Assembly (NCBI GenBank): GCA_964653855.1
Contig: CAZZFV010000001.1
Span: forward strand, 144,429 to 208,428
Length of the DNA stretch: 64,000 nucleotides
Direction: 5' to 3'
Source: RGIG3528 sp964653855
GTDB lineage: Bacteria; Bacillota; Clostridia; Lachnospirales; Lachnospiraceae
Shown here: positions 16,486 to 25,150 of the stretch, in pieces
Numbering within the stretch: position 1 is the stretch's first letter
Layout of the letters: every line of letters begins with the position of its first letter
The notes under the pieces: model-generated
The model's input: the letters and a program-made list of their open reading frames with translations, nothing else
Database searches by the model: none
Told to the model about the DNA's origin: nothing
Translations under genes and position numbers: made by a program

Positions 16486-17812
16486 ACCCATAATTGCAAT
16501 AATAGGACGTCCGAATGTAGGAAAATCAACGCTTTTTAATGCGCTTGCGGGCGAAAGAATATCGATAGTAAAAGATACGCCGGGCGTAACAAGAGACAGG
16601 ATTTACGCGGACATAACATGGCTTGACAGACAATTTACCGTTATAGATACGGGCGGAATAGAGGAAGACACAAGCGACAACATGCTCAAATACATGCGCG
16701 AACAGGCCATGGTGGCAATTTCTGCGGCCGATGCGATTGTGTTTGTCGTTGACGTAAAAACGGGACTTGTCGATGCGGATTTTTATGTTGCGGATCTTCT
16801 TCGCAAATCAAAAAAGCCCGTAGTATTATGCGTAAACAAGGTGGACGACTTCAAAAAATTTGTGAATGATACATATGAATTTTATAATCTCGGAATCGGT
16901 GAACCGATGCCGGTTTCGTCCGTAAACAGGCTGGGGTTCGGTGAACTTCTCGACAAAGTAACGGAAATCGTCGGTGAAGGTGCGGGGATAGCGGAAGAAG
17001 ACTCACGTCCCAAGGTTGCGATAGTCGGAAAACCGAATGTGGGTAAAAGCTCGATTATCAATAAGCTCCTCGGCGAAAACCGCGTAATTGTGTCGGATGT
17101 TGCGGGAACAACGCGTGACGCGATCGATACGGTAGTAAAATACAACGATAACGAATATGTTTTTATCGATACGGCGGGACTTAGGAAACACTCCAAAATA
17201 AAAGAAGACATAGAGCACTTCATGATGGTCAGAACCGTTGCGGCGGTTGAAAGAGCGGACGTTGTTGTTGTTGTGATAAGTGCAACGGAAGGTGTTACCG
17301 AGCAGGACGCAAAAATCGCCGGAATCGCGCATGACGCGGGAAAAGGCATCATAGTTTGCGTGAACAAGTGGGACGCACTCACCGACAAAGACGACAAAAC
17401 AATTTACAAAATGACCGAAAAAATAAAGCAGGTGCTGTCATTTATACCTTATGCCGACATTCTTTTTGTTTCGGCGATGACGGGGCAACGCTTAAACAAG
17501 CTTTTTGAGCGAATCGAAGTCGTTATTCAAAATCAGAATCTTCGTGTGGGAACGGGTGTCTTAAACGAGGTGCTCACACAGGCCGTCGCACTCCAGCAGC
17601 CGCCGTCCGACAAGGGAAGACGTCTCAAAATCTATTACATTACGCAGGTTTCGGTTAAACCGCCCACGTTTGTAATATTCGTAAACGACAAAAAACTCAT
17701 GCATTTTTCGTATACAAGGTATATCGAAAACAAGGTTCGTGAGGCGTTCGGATTTTCGGGAACGTCGCTTAAGTTTATAATAAGAGAACGTAACGAAAAC
17801 GAAGTATCGTAA
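16478..17812 (+). CDS. der: Ribosome biogenesis GTPase Der (EngA)
   Basis: Der has two tandem GTPase domains and a KH-like C-terminal domain and is needed for 50S maturation. The first P-loop is GRPNVGKST (residues 9-17); the second is GKPNVGKSS near residue 184. NKVD, NKWD and DTAGLR complete the G motifs. The KH-like domain ends GFSGTSLKFIIRERN. At 444 residues it is full length. AGGAGG at 16465-16472 provides the ribosome binding site. Confidence 0.98.
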   Translation: MAKPIIAIIGRPNVGKSTLFNALAGERISIVKDTPGVTRDRIYADITWLDRQFTVIDTGGIEEDTSDNMLKYMREQAMVAISAADAIVFVVDVKTGLVDADFYVADLLRKSKKPVVLCVNKVDDFKKFVNDTYEFYNLGIGEPMPVSSVNRLGFGELLDKVTEIVGEGAGIAEEDSRPKVAIVGKPNVGKSSIINKLLGENRVIVSDVAGTTRDAIDTVVKYNDNEYVFIDTAGLRKHSKIKEDIEHFMMVRTVAAVERADVVVVVISATEGVTEQDAKIAGIAHDAGKGIIVCVNKWDALTDKDDKTIYKMTEKIKQVLSFIPYADILFVSAMTGQRLNKLFERIEVVIQNQNLRVGTGVLNEVLTQAVALQQPPSDKGRRLKIYYITQVSVKPPTFVIFVNDKKLMHFSYTRYIENKVREAFGFSGTSLKFIIRERNENEVS

Positions 17813-17825
17813 AAGAGGCATAGGG

Positions 17826-18473
17826 ATGTTTAAAGATTATTTCGTATTGCAAATTATTTTTTGCGTTGTTATAGGATATTTTTTCGGTATATTTTCATCA
17901 GGCTACTTTATCGGAAAAATATATCATGTTGACGTTAAATCAAAGGGAAGCGGAAACCTCGGGACAACAAATGTTTTGCGTGTTGTCGGCCTTAAGGCGG
18001 GACTTATTACGCTCTTTATCGATCTCGGCAAAACAATTATTCCGATGATGCTTGTGAGATACGTGTTTTTTACACAATATGCGCCTATGTCCGACATGAG
18101 CCAGCTTCTTGTGCTTTATACGGCTCTCGGATGCGTGTGCGGACACCTTTATCCTTTTTATCTTAAATTCAGGGGCGGAAAGGGAATCGCGTGCATGGGA
18201 GCATGCATGCTGATATATGACTGGAAGCTTGCGGTTATAGGACTCGCAATTTTTCTTTCCGTGCTTTTTATTACAAGATATATGTCGCTTGCGTCTCTTA
18301 CGGCGTCGGTGCTTTTCCCGATATACGTGGGGATTACGTCACACGGAAACATACACATGATTATAGTTACCGTTTTGTTTACGATTTCCGCTTTCTACAA
18401 TCATAGACAAAACATCGTGAGACTCATTCATCATAATGAAAACAAGCTTACGATTAAGAAAAAGGAAAAGTAG
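17826..18473 (+). CDS. plsY: Acyl-phosphate:glycerol-3-phosphate acyltransferase PlsY
   Basis: PlsY is an integral membrane enzyme that acylates glycerol-3-phosphate from acyl-phosphate, the first step of phospholipid synthesis. Motif 1 KSKGSGNLGTTNVLRVVG, motif 2 GHLYPFYLKFRGGKGIA and several membrane segments are present. The 215-residue protein ends in a short Lys-rich tail (TIKKKEK), and its stop codon lies inside a 22-base tandem duplication. It is followed by gpsA, which makes its substrate. Confidence 0.97.
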   Translation: MFKDYFVLQIIFCVVIGYFFGIFSSGYFIGKIYHVDVKSKGSGNLGTTNVLRVVGLKAGLITLFIDLGKTIIPMMLVRYVFFTQYAPMSDMSQLLVLYTALGCVCGHLYPFYLKFRGGKGIACMGACMLIYDWKLAVIGLAIFLSVLFITRYMSLASLTASVLFPIYVGITSHGNIHMIIVTVLFTISAFYNHRQNIVRLIHHNENKLTIKKKEK

Positions 18474-18506
18474 CGGAGAAAATAAGAAAAAGTAACGGAG
18501 AAAAGA
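18463..18506 (+). repeat. 22-base tandem duplication spanning plsY stop and gpsA ribosome binding site
   Basis: Unit 1 (18463-18484) and unit 2 (18485-18506) share AAAAGTARCGGAGAAAA and differ at only a few bases. Each carries a stop triplet and a CGGAG site. The second copy sits directly before the gpsA ATG. Confidence 0.85.
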
Positions 18507-19520
18507 ATGAAGATAACCGTAATCGGTGCCGGCACATGGGGGACGGCACTTGCAATTTTACTTTCGTCAAACGGTCATAACGTAAGTCTTGTGGGCTTTG
18601 ACGAAGAAAAAATGAATGCCTATATTCGTGACAGAAAGACGATAAAAAATCTTCCGGGTGCGGTAATTCCGGATTCTGTTTTTTTGACCGCTGACTTACA
18701 GAAAGCTTTGGCCGAAGGAAATGACATGATTGTCATTGCCACGGCCTCGATTTATGTAAGGGAAACGGCAAGAGCAATTTCGCCATACATGACACAAGGG
18801 CAAATAATTGTTGACGTTGCGAAAGGAATCGAAGAAAACACGCTTTTTACGATGTCGGAAGTTATAAGATCGGAAATTCCCTGTGCTCAAATTGCGATCA
18901 TGTCGGGACCGACCCATGCGGAAGAAGTATCCGTGCATATACCGTCTACGATTGTAGTTGGAGCGAAAAACAGAGAAACTGCGGAAACCGTCCGCGATGC
19001 GTTTATGAACGATTATTTCAGAGTTTACACGAGCCCCGATGTGCCGGGAATCGAACTCGGAGGTTCTCTAAAAAATGTTATTGCGCTTGCCGCCGGTGTT
19101 ACGGACGGGCTTGGATTCGGTGACAACACGAAGGCCGCGCTTATTACGAGAGGAATTGCGGAAATCACAAGGCTCGGGATCGCAATCGGCGGACGCCCGG
19201 AGACATTTGCGGGACTTTCGGGAATCGGCGACTTAATCGTTACGTGCACGAGCACACACTCCAGAAACAGAAATGCGGGATTCCTTATGGGACAGGGAAA
19301 AAGCGTAAAAGATGCAATGAAAGAAGTGGGTCAGGTTGTTGAAGGCGTATACAGCGCGAAAGCTGCTTATGCGCTTTCTCAAAAATACAATGTGAATATG
19401 CCGATAGTTGAACAGGTAAATCTTGTGCTTTTTTCCGACAAATCGCCTAAAGAAGCCGTTTTTGACCTCTTTACGAGGGACAAAAAAACGGAAAACGAAA
19501 ATCTGGTTTGGGAAAACTAA
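18507..19520 (+). CDS. gpsA: Glycerol-3-phosphate dehydrogenase [NAD(P)+]
   Basis: GpsA reduces dihydroxyacetone phosphate to sn-glycerol-3-phosphate for lipid synthesis. The Rossmann motif GAGTWGTALA is at residues 7-16; SGPTHAEEVS and the catalytic-lysine region GGSLKNVIALAAGVTDGLG follow. The length is 337 residues. CGGAG lies 8 bases before the ATG within the duplicated unit. Placement after plsY puts two successive steps of phosphatidic acid synthesis together. Confidence 0.98.
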   Translation: MKITVIGAGTWGTALAILLSSNGHNVSLVGFDEEKMNAYIRDRKTIKNLPGAVIPDSVFLTADLQKALAEGNDMIVIATASIYVRETARAISPYMTQGQIIVDVAKGIEENTLFTMSEVIRSEIPCAQIAIMSGPTHAEEVSVHIPSTIVVGAKNRETAETVRDAFMNDYFRVYTSPDVPGIELGGSLKNVIALAAGVTDGLGFGDNTKAALITRGIAEITRLGIAIGGRPETFAGLSGIGDLIVTCTSTHSRNRNAGFLMGQGKSVKDAMKEVGQVVEGVYSAKAAYALSQKYNVNMPIVEQVNLVLFSDKSPKEAVFDLFTRDKKTENENLVWEN

Positions 19521-19522
19521 TC

Positions 19523-19552
19523 GTTGAAGTCAAAATACCTTTTGACATCAAC
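19523..19552 (+). repeat. Intergenic hairpin repeat, copy 1
   Basis: Arms GTCAAAA and TTTTGAC around TACC form a perfect 7-bp stem. A further five pairs (GTTGA / TCAAC) lie beyond one A-A mismatch. No T-run follows, so it is not a classical terminator. A diverged copy lies at 29509-29540. Confidence 0.7.
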
Positions 19553-19634
19553 ATCATAAATATCGGAAATAAATAAGCAAATCAAAAGTTGGGGCTTAAA
19601 TTTCTTGGAGGAAATAATTACGGAGAAGACATTT

Positions 19635-20768
19635 ATGAAGAAGAGTTTAAAAAAATCAAGAAAAAAGATGAATAAATCTCATCCTTTGAAAATATTGTTG
19701 AAAGTCGTTTTGTCACTTCTTATTCTCGTTGTTGTTTTGGCTGCGGGTTATATGGGATATGTTGTTTTGAAGTTTAAGAGAATTCCGGATAACGTTGCGC
19801 TTACGGCGGAAGTTAATTCGGAGTTTGATTCGGAAGCGACGGTTAAAACCGGTACGGAATATTCAGTTCTTACAAATAACCTGGGATTCGGCGCCTATTC
19901 GTACGATTTTGACTTCTTTATGGACGGCGGAACGAGATCTTGGGCAATGTCCGAGGACGATGTCTACGAAAACTTAAACGGTGAATTGAATAAGCTTACG
20001 AGTCTCGATCCGGATTTTATGCTCTTGCAGGAAATAGATATTGATTCCACAAGGTCTTATCACATAAACGAGCTTGAATTCATAAATTTATTGCTTCCCG
20101 AATACACTTACACATTTGCGTACAATTATTACGATTCGCCGTTCTTTATTGTGCCGATATCCGAGCCTCACGGAACAATGAATGCGGGACTTGCGACATA
20201 TTCAAAATATACGATCAAAGAGGGCTTAAGAAGAAGCCTTCCGATAATGAATACGTTTTCAAAATTTTTCGATCTCGACAGATGCTATTCGATTACGAGA
20301 ATTCCCACGGAAAACGGAAACGAACTTGTGATTTATAATGTTCATTTGTCCGCATACGGCTCCGATGACAGTGTCAGAGAAGGGCAAACGACAATGCTTT
20401 TTAATGACATGCTTGCGGAATACAATAATGGAAATTATGTGATTTGCGGCGGTGATTTTAACCATAACTTATTGCTTTCGGAAGACACGGATGCGGAATT
20501 TTTTTCATGGGCATATCCTTTCCCGAGAAGCGCCGTTCCCGAGCATTTTGCGCTTGCAATGGATTTGTTCGGCGAGGATTTTAAGAACAATTTATCGATG
20601 TCATGCCGCGATTGCGATGAGCCATACGAAAAAGGTCACACGACGGAATATATCGTTGACGGATTCATTGTTTCCGATAACATTACGGTTACATCATACG
20701 ACATTTTAAACACGGGCTATCTTTATTCCGACCACGAGCCCGTGTATATGACGTTTCTTCTTAATTGA
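19635..20768 (+). CDS. Membrane-anchored endonuclease/exonuclease/phosphatase (EEP) family hydrolase
   Basis: Protein of 377 residues. A basic N-terminus is followed by one membrane segment (about residues 17-40), so the catalytic domain should face outside. The EEP (DNase I-like) residues are all visible: Glu in LLQEIDID, His in IYNVHLSAYG, GGDFNHN, and the terminal SDHEPVY. Substrates of the family range from nucleic acids to phosphoinositides and sphingomyelin, so the substrate cannot be named. The ATG at 19635 is chosen, with CGGAG upstream; TTG 19605 is an alternative that coincides with an AGG-rich site. Confidence 0.85.
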   Translation: MKKSLKKSRKKMNKSHPLKILLKVVLSLLILVVVLAAGYMGYVVLKFKRIPDNVALTAEVNSEFDSEATVKTGTEYSVLTNNLGFGAYSYDFDFFMDGGTRSWAMSEDDVYENLNGELNKLTSLDPDFMLLQEIDIDSTRSYHINELEFINLLLPEYTYTFAYNYYDSPFFIVPISEPHGTMNAGLATYSKYTIKEGLRRSLPIMNTFSKFFDLDRCYSITRIPTENGNELVIYNVHLSAYGSDDSVREGQTTMLFNDMLAEYNNGNYVICGGDFNHNLLLSEDTDAEFFSWAYPFPRSAVPEHFALAMDLFGEDFKNNLSMSCRDCDEPYEKGHTTEYIVDGFIVSDNITVTSYDILNTGYLYSDHEPVYMTFLLN

Positions 20769-20791
20769 TTTCGGAAATTAAAGGTTAAAGC

Positions 20792-22459
20792 ATGGAATGG
20801 GTGTTTTTCTTAAGCCTGTTACTTGCCTTTCTTATAGGAAAAGGCATATACGACAGGCGTAGTTTAAACTATAAAACATTAAATAAAATAAGAAGAGAAT
20901 ACGGAACGCTTCATCATTTAAGTGACGAAGATTATGTTCCCGTGTTTTTGACGGATTATTTTAAAAGTAAACAAGATACGTTTGTGATTGACGATATTAC
21001 CGCAAACGATTTGTCCTTTGACGATATTTTTTTGATACTCGATAAAACAATGTCGGGACCGGGAAGCGAATATCTTTATTCGATGATAAGAACTCCCGTT
21101 TTTGATTCGGAAGCGCTTAAAAAACGCGAAAACTTAATCGAATTTTTTTCGCATAACAAAGATGCGCGCGAAAAGACGCTTCTTGCGCTTGTCATGTCCA
21201 AAAAGACAAAAAAGATATCTTATTTTTCGTGTACGGGACTTTTTAAAAATGCCGATATAGGAAACGGATTTAAGCATTACTTATGCATAGTGTGCCTTAT
21301 TTTAAGCGTTGTTTCGGCGTGCGTATTTAAAAGCGCGTTGTTTATAGCGCTTCCCGTAATTTCCGTATGTGTCAACATGGTCACGTATTTTGCGGATAAG
21401 TCCAAAATGTCAAATTACATTTACGGGATGAAGTGCGCTCTTGCAATGATAAAATCGGGTGAAAAAATCGCTTTTTGTGATTTTCCCAAATTAAAAGACG
21501 AAATCGATATATTAAAAGAATGCAACAAAAAATTAAGCCCGCTTAAACACGCCGCATGGGCGATAAACACGAATGTGTCGGGAGATTTGCTTTCGATTTT
21601 TATGGATTACGTCAATATGATTTTTCATTTTGACCTGATTTCCGTATCCCGTGCGATAAAATGTGCAAGCGAAAACGAAGAAACACTTCTTAAAATGTTT
21701 GAAACGCTCGGAATGCTTGACTCAGTGATTTCCGTATGCAATTTGAGAGCATCTTCTTATAAAACATGCGTTCCCGAAATCGGTAACGGCAATAATTTTG
21801 AGTTTACGGGCGCATACCATGTTTTGCTTAAAAATCCCGTTCCCGTATCGTTATCCGAAAGCAAAAATATACTTTTGACGGGCTCAAACGCGTCCGGCAA
21901 ATCGACGTTTTTAAAGACGGTTGCGACAAATGCGATATTTGCCGAAACGATTCACACGTGCTTTGCGGATGAATTTAAAATGCCTTATTATAAGGTGATT
22001 TCAAGCATGGCGTTAAATGACAGCATCATTCTCGGTGAAAGCTATTATGTTACGGAAATCAAGGCTTTAAAGCGTATAATTGACGCATCTACGGATATTC
22101 CCGTGCTTTGCTTTGTGGATGAGGTTTTGCGCGGGACGAACACCACTGAAAGAATTGCGGCGCAGGTTGCGGCGCTTAAGTTCCTCGCAAAAGGGAACCG
22201 TAAAGTCTTTGCGGCGACTCACGATACGGAGCTTACGGGGCTTTTAAAGGAATACTACGAAAATTATCATTTTGAGGAAAGCATAAACGACGACAACGAG
22301 ATTACGTTTGATTATATGTTAAAGCCCGGCCCTTCAACCACGAAAAATGCGATTTTGATGCTTAAAGCATACGGATATGATCAAAAAATAATAGATGATT
22401 CCGTGTATATGTCCGATTATTTTGCGAAAAACATGACATGGAATACACCGGAGGATTAA
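20792..22459 (+). CDS. Membrane-associated MutS-family ATPase (MutS paralogue)
   Basis: Protein of 555 residues with the MutS ATPase domain only at its C-terminus: Walker A GSNASGKSTFLK (about 364), Walker B LCFVDEVLRGTNTTE (about 435) and ATHDTEL. The N-terminal mismatch-recognition domain with its GDFYE motif is missing. Instead there is one hydrophobic segment at residues 3-18 and a pair around 162-200, suggesting membrane attachment. Such membrane MutS-like proteins are common in Clostridia and their function is unknown. The gene lies 6 bases before true mutS. Confidence 0.85.
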   Translation: MEWVFFLSLLLAFLIGKGIYDRRSLNYKTLNKIRREYGTLHHLSDEDYVPVFLTDYFKSKQDTFVIDDITANDLSFDDIFLILDKTMSGPGSEYLYSMIRTPVFDSEALKKRENLIEFFSHNKDAREKTLLALVMSKKTKKISYFSCTGLFKNADIGNGFKHYLCIVCLILSVVSACVFKSALFIALPVISVCVNMVTYFADKSKMSNYIYGMKCALAMIKSGEKIAFCDFPKLKDEIDILKECNKKLSPLKHAAWAINTNVSGDLLSIFMDYVNMIFHFDLISVSRAIKCASENEETLLKMFETLGMLDSVISVCNLRASSYKTCVPEIGNGNNFEFTGAYHVLLKNPVPVSLSESKNILLTGSNASGKSTFLKTVATNAIFAETIHTCFADEFKMPYYKVISSMALNDSIILGESYYVTEIKALKRIIDASTDIPVLCFVDEVLRGTNTTERIAAQVAALKFLAKGNRKVFAATHDTELTGLLKEYYENYHFEESINDDNEITFDYMLKPGPSTTKNAILMLKAYGYDQKIIDDSVYMSDYFAKNMTWNTPED

Positions 22460-22465
22460 CTCATA

Positions 22466-25150
22466 ATGGAAGTAAACATAAAAGATGTTTCGCCAATGAT
22501 GGCAAAATATCTTGAAACAAAGGAACAATATAAAGACTGTATTTTGTTTTACAGACTCGGTGACTTTTACGAAATGTTTTTTGATGACGCACTCACCGCG
22601 TCAAGAGAACTGGAACTCACGCTTACGCAAAAAGCATGCGGGCTTTCGGAAAAAGCGCCCATGTGCGGAATTCCTTATCATGCCGTTGAAAATTATCTCG
22701 ACTTAATGGTTCAAAAGGGATATAAGGTCGCGATTTGCGAACAGGTTGAAGATCCACGTCAGGCAAAGGGGCTTGTGAAGCGTGAAGTCACAAGAATAGT
22801 TACGCCGGGCACAAATTTAAATCAGAATTTGGGAGACGCATCGCATAATTATCTTATGTGCATTGCGTACGTGGACGGAGAATTCGGACTTTCTTCGGTT
22901 GATGTTTCGACGGGAGAATTTTTGGTTACGGAAGTAAACGAGCTTTCGGACGCACTCGACGAAATAACCCGTATTTCTCCGTCAGAAATAATATGCAATT
23001 CTTCATGCATACTTTCGGGGCTTGATCTTGAAAAATTAAAAGAAAAGTCAAACATATTTATTACGATTCTCGAAGACAATTATTTTGACGAAGAAGAATG
23101 CGAAAAACTGCTTTGCAATCATTTTAATAAAGACAACATAAATGATCAGATTGAGGGAATTACGACAGGAAAACTCGCAAGCGGAGCGCTTTTTAAGTAC
23201 TTATGCGAAACACAGAAAAATTCGCTGCTTCATATTACGAGGCTCGAAAAATATATTGTCGGAAGATACATGATAATCGACAATTCCACACGTCGCAATC
23301 TTGAGCTTACGGAAACGATGCGTGATAAGGAAAAGAAAGGGTCGCTTTTCGGAATACTCGATAAAACCAAGACTGCGATGGGTGCGAGACTCTTAAAGAA
23401 TTTTATCGAACAGCCGTTAATAAAAAAGAATGACATTAACTTCCGTCTTGACGCGATAAGCGCACTAAACGAAAATGCGTTAAACCGCGAGGAACTCATT
23501 GAATATCTTGATGCGATTTACGATCTTGAGCGCTTAATGAGCAAGCTTTCATATAAAACCGCAAATCCGCGCGATATGATTGCGCTTATGACGTCGTTAA
23601 AGGTGCTTCCTTTTATTAAAGAAAACATCAAAGAGTACAAATCCGCTTTTTTCACGCAAATGTATTCGGAAATTGATGAATTAAAGGACGTTGCGGCGCT
23701 TATTGAAGCGGCGGTTGCGGACGACCCTCCCATAAACATAAGAGAAGGCGGCATAATAAAACCCGGATACAATGCGGAAGTGGATAGATTAAGACACGCC
23801 AAAACCGACGGCAAATCATGGCTTATGGAGCTTGAGGTAAAGGAAAAGGAAGCCACGGGCATAAAGAATCTGAAGGTTAAATATAACCGTGTTTTCGGAT
23901 ATTATTTCGAAGTGACGAATTCCTATCTTGACCTGGTGCCGAAGGAATGGATAAGAAAGCAGACGTTAACCGGCGGCGAAAGATACACAAACGAAGAACT
24001 TAAACGCGTTGAAGAGGATATCTTGGGAGCGGAAGACAGGCTCACGTCGCTTGAATATAATCTTTTTGACGAGCTTCGCGATAACGTCGCAGGAGAAGTG
24101 CTTCGTATCCAAAAGACGGCAAGGATAATCGCTTATATTGACGTTATGTGTTCGCTTTCGGTTGTCGCATGCAGAAATAATTATGTGAGACCCGAAATTA
24201 CGGATGACGGAATGATAGACATAAAATGCGGAAGACATCCGGTTGTCGAAAGCGTTTTGAAAAACGATCTCTTTATCGAAAACGATGCGTTCCTCGATAA
24301 CGACGAACACAGAGTCGCGATAATAACGGGCCCCAACATGGCGGGTAAGTCGACATATATGAGGCAAAACGCTCTTATTGTGCTCATGGCGCAAATGGGA
24401 TCTTTTGTGCCGGCGGAATCCGCAAAAATCGGAATATGCGACAGAATATTCACGAGAGTGGGTGCGTCAGACGATCTTGCAAGCGGTCAGTCGACGTTTA
24501 TGGTCGAAATGAACGAAGTCGCAAATATCTTAAAGAACGCCACAAAGAAAAGCCTTTTGATACTTGACGAAATCGGACGCGGAACAAGCACGTATGACGG
24601 ACTCAGTATTGCATGGGCGGTTGTTGAATATATTGCGGACGTTAAGCGTCTCGGCGCGAAAGCGTTGTTTGCGACTCATTACCATGAGCTTACGGAACTT
24701 GAGGGAAGACTTAAAGGTGTAAAAAACTATTGCATAGCGGTAAAAGAACAGGGTGACGGAATTATTTTCTTAAGGAAAATAATTCGTGGCGGCGCCGACA
24801 AGAGCTACGGAATACAGGTTGCGCGTCTTGCGGGGTTACCGGACGAAGTACTTAACAGGGCCGAGGAAATTTCGGAAGAACTCGTCAAAAACGACATAAT
24901 AACGGAAGATATTTTTGATACCGCATTACATACGGAAAAGAAGCAAAAGAAAAAAGAGACAAGCGTCGATTTTGTCGGTCAAATGTCGCTTTTTGAAGAG
25001 CCGAAAGAGGAAGAAACAACAAAAACTCCCGAATTGAGCTTTGAAAAATGTAAAGAGGTGATCGAAGATCTTAAGTTACTCGATATTCAGACAATGACAC
25101 CGCTTGATGCAATGAATGCACTGTATCGTCTTAAGGAAAAATGTAAATGA
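22466..25150 (+). CDS. mutS: DNA mismatch repair protein MutS
   Basis: MutS recognises mismatches and recruits MutL. The 894-residue protein contains the mismatch-contacting motif RLGDFYEMF, the connector and clamp domains, and the ATPase with GPNMAGKSTYMRQ and LILDEIGRGTSTYDG. Near the C-terminus, VGQMSLFEEP contains a good beta-clamp binding motif (QMSLF). The end, LDAMNALYRLKE, matches the helix-turn-helix dimerisation tail. It overlaps mutL by four bases (ATGA). Confidence 0.99.
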   Translation: MEVNIKDVSPMMAKYLETKEQYKDCILFYRLGDFYEMFFDDALTASRELELTLTQKACGLSEKAPMCGIPYHAVENYLDLMVQKGYKVAICEQVEDPRQAKGLVKREVTRIVTPGTNLNQNLGDASHNYLMCIAYVDGEFGLSSVDVSTGEFLVTEVNELSDALDEITRISPSEIICNSSCILSGLDLEKLKEKSNIFITILEDNYFDEEECEKLLCNHFNKDNINDQIEGITTGKLASGALFKYLCETQKNSLLHITRLEKYIVGRYMIIDNSTRRNLELTETMRDKEKKGSLFGILDKTKTAMGARLLKNFIEQPLIKKNDINFRLDAISALNENALNREELIEYLDAIYDLERLMSKLSYKTANPRDMIALMTSLKVLPFIKENIKEYKSAFFTQMYSEIDELKDVAALIEAAVADDPPINIREGGIIKPGYNAEVDRLRHAKTDGKSWLMELEVKEKEATGIKNLKVKYNRVFGYYFEVTNSYLDLVPKEWIRKQTLTGGERYTNEELKRVEEDILGAEDRLTSLEYNLFDELRDNVAGEVLRIQKTARIIAYIDVMCSLSVVACRNNYVRPEITDDGMIDIKCGRHPVVESVLKNDLFIENDAFLDNDEHRVAIITGPNMAGKSTYMRQNALIVLMAQMGSFVPAESAKIGICDRIFTRVGASDDLASGQSTFMVEMNEVANILKNATKKSLLILDEIGRGTSTYDGLSIAWAVVEYIADVKRLGAKALFATHYHELTELEGRLKGVKNYCIAVKEQGDGIIFLRKIIRGGADKSYGIQVARLAGLPDEVLNRAEEISEELVKNDIITEDIFDTALHTEKKQKKKETSVDFVGQMSLFEEPKEEETTKTPELSFEKCKEVIEDLKLLDIQTMTPLDAMNALYRLKEKCK

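Noticed and set aside
19542..19570. TTGACA at 19542-19547 as a promoter for the EEP hydrolase
   Set aside because: No acceptable -10 lies 16-18 bases downstream; the hexamer is part of the hairpin repeat.
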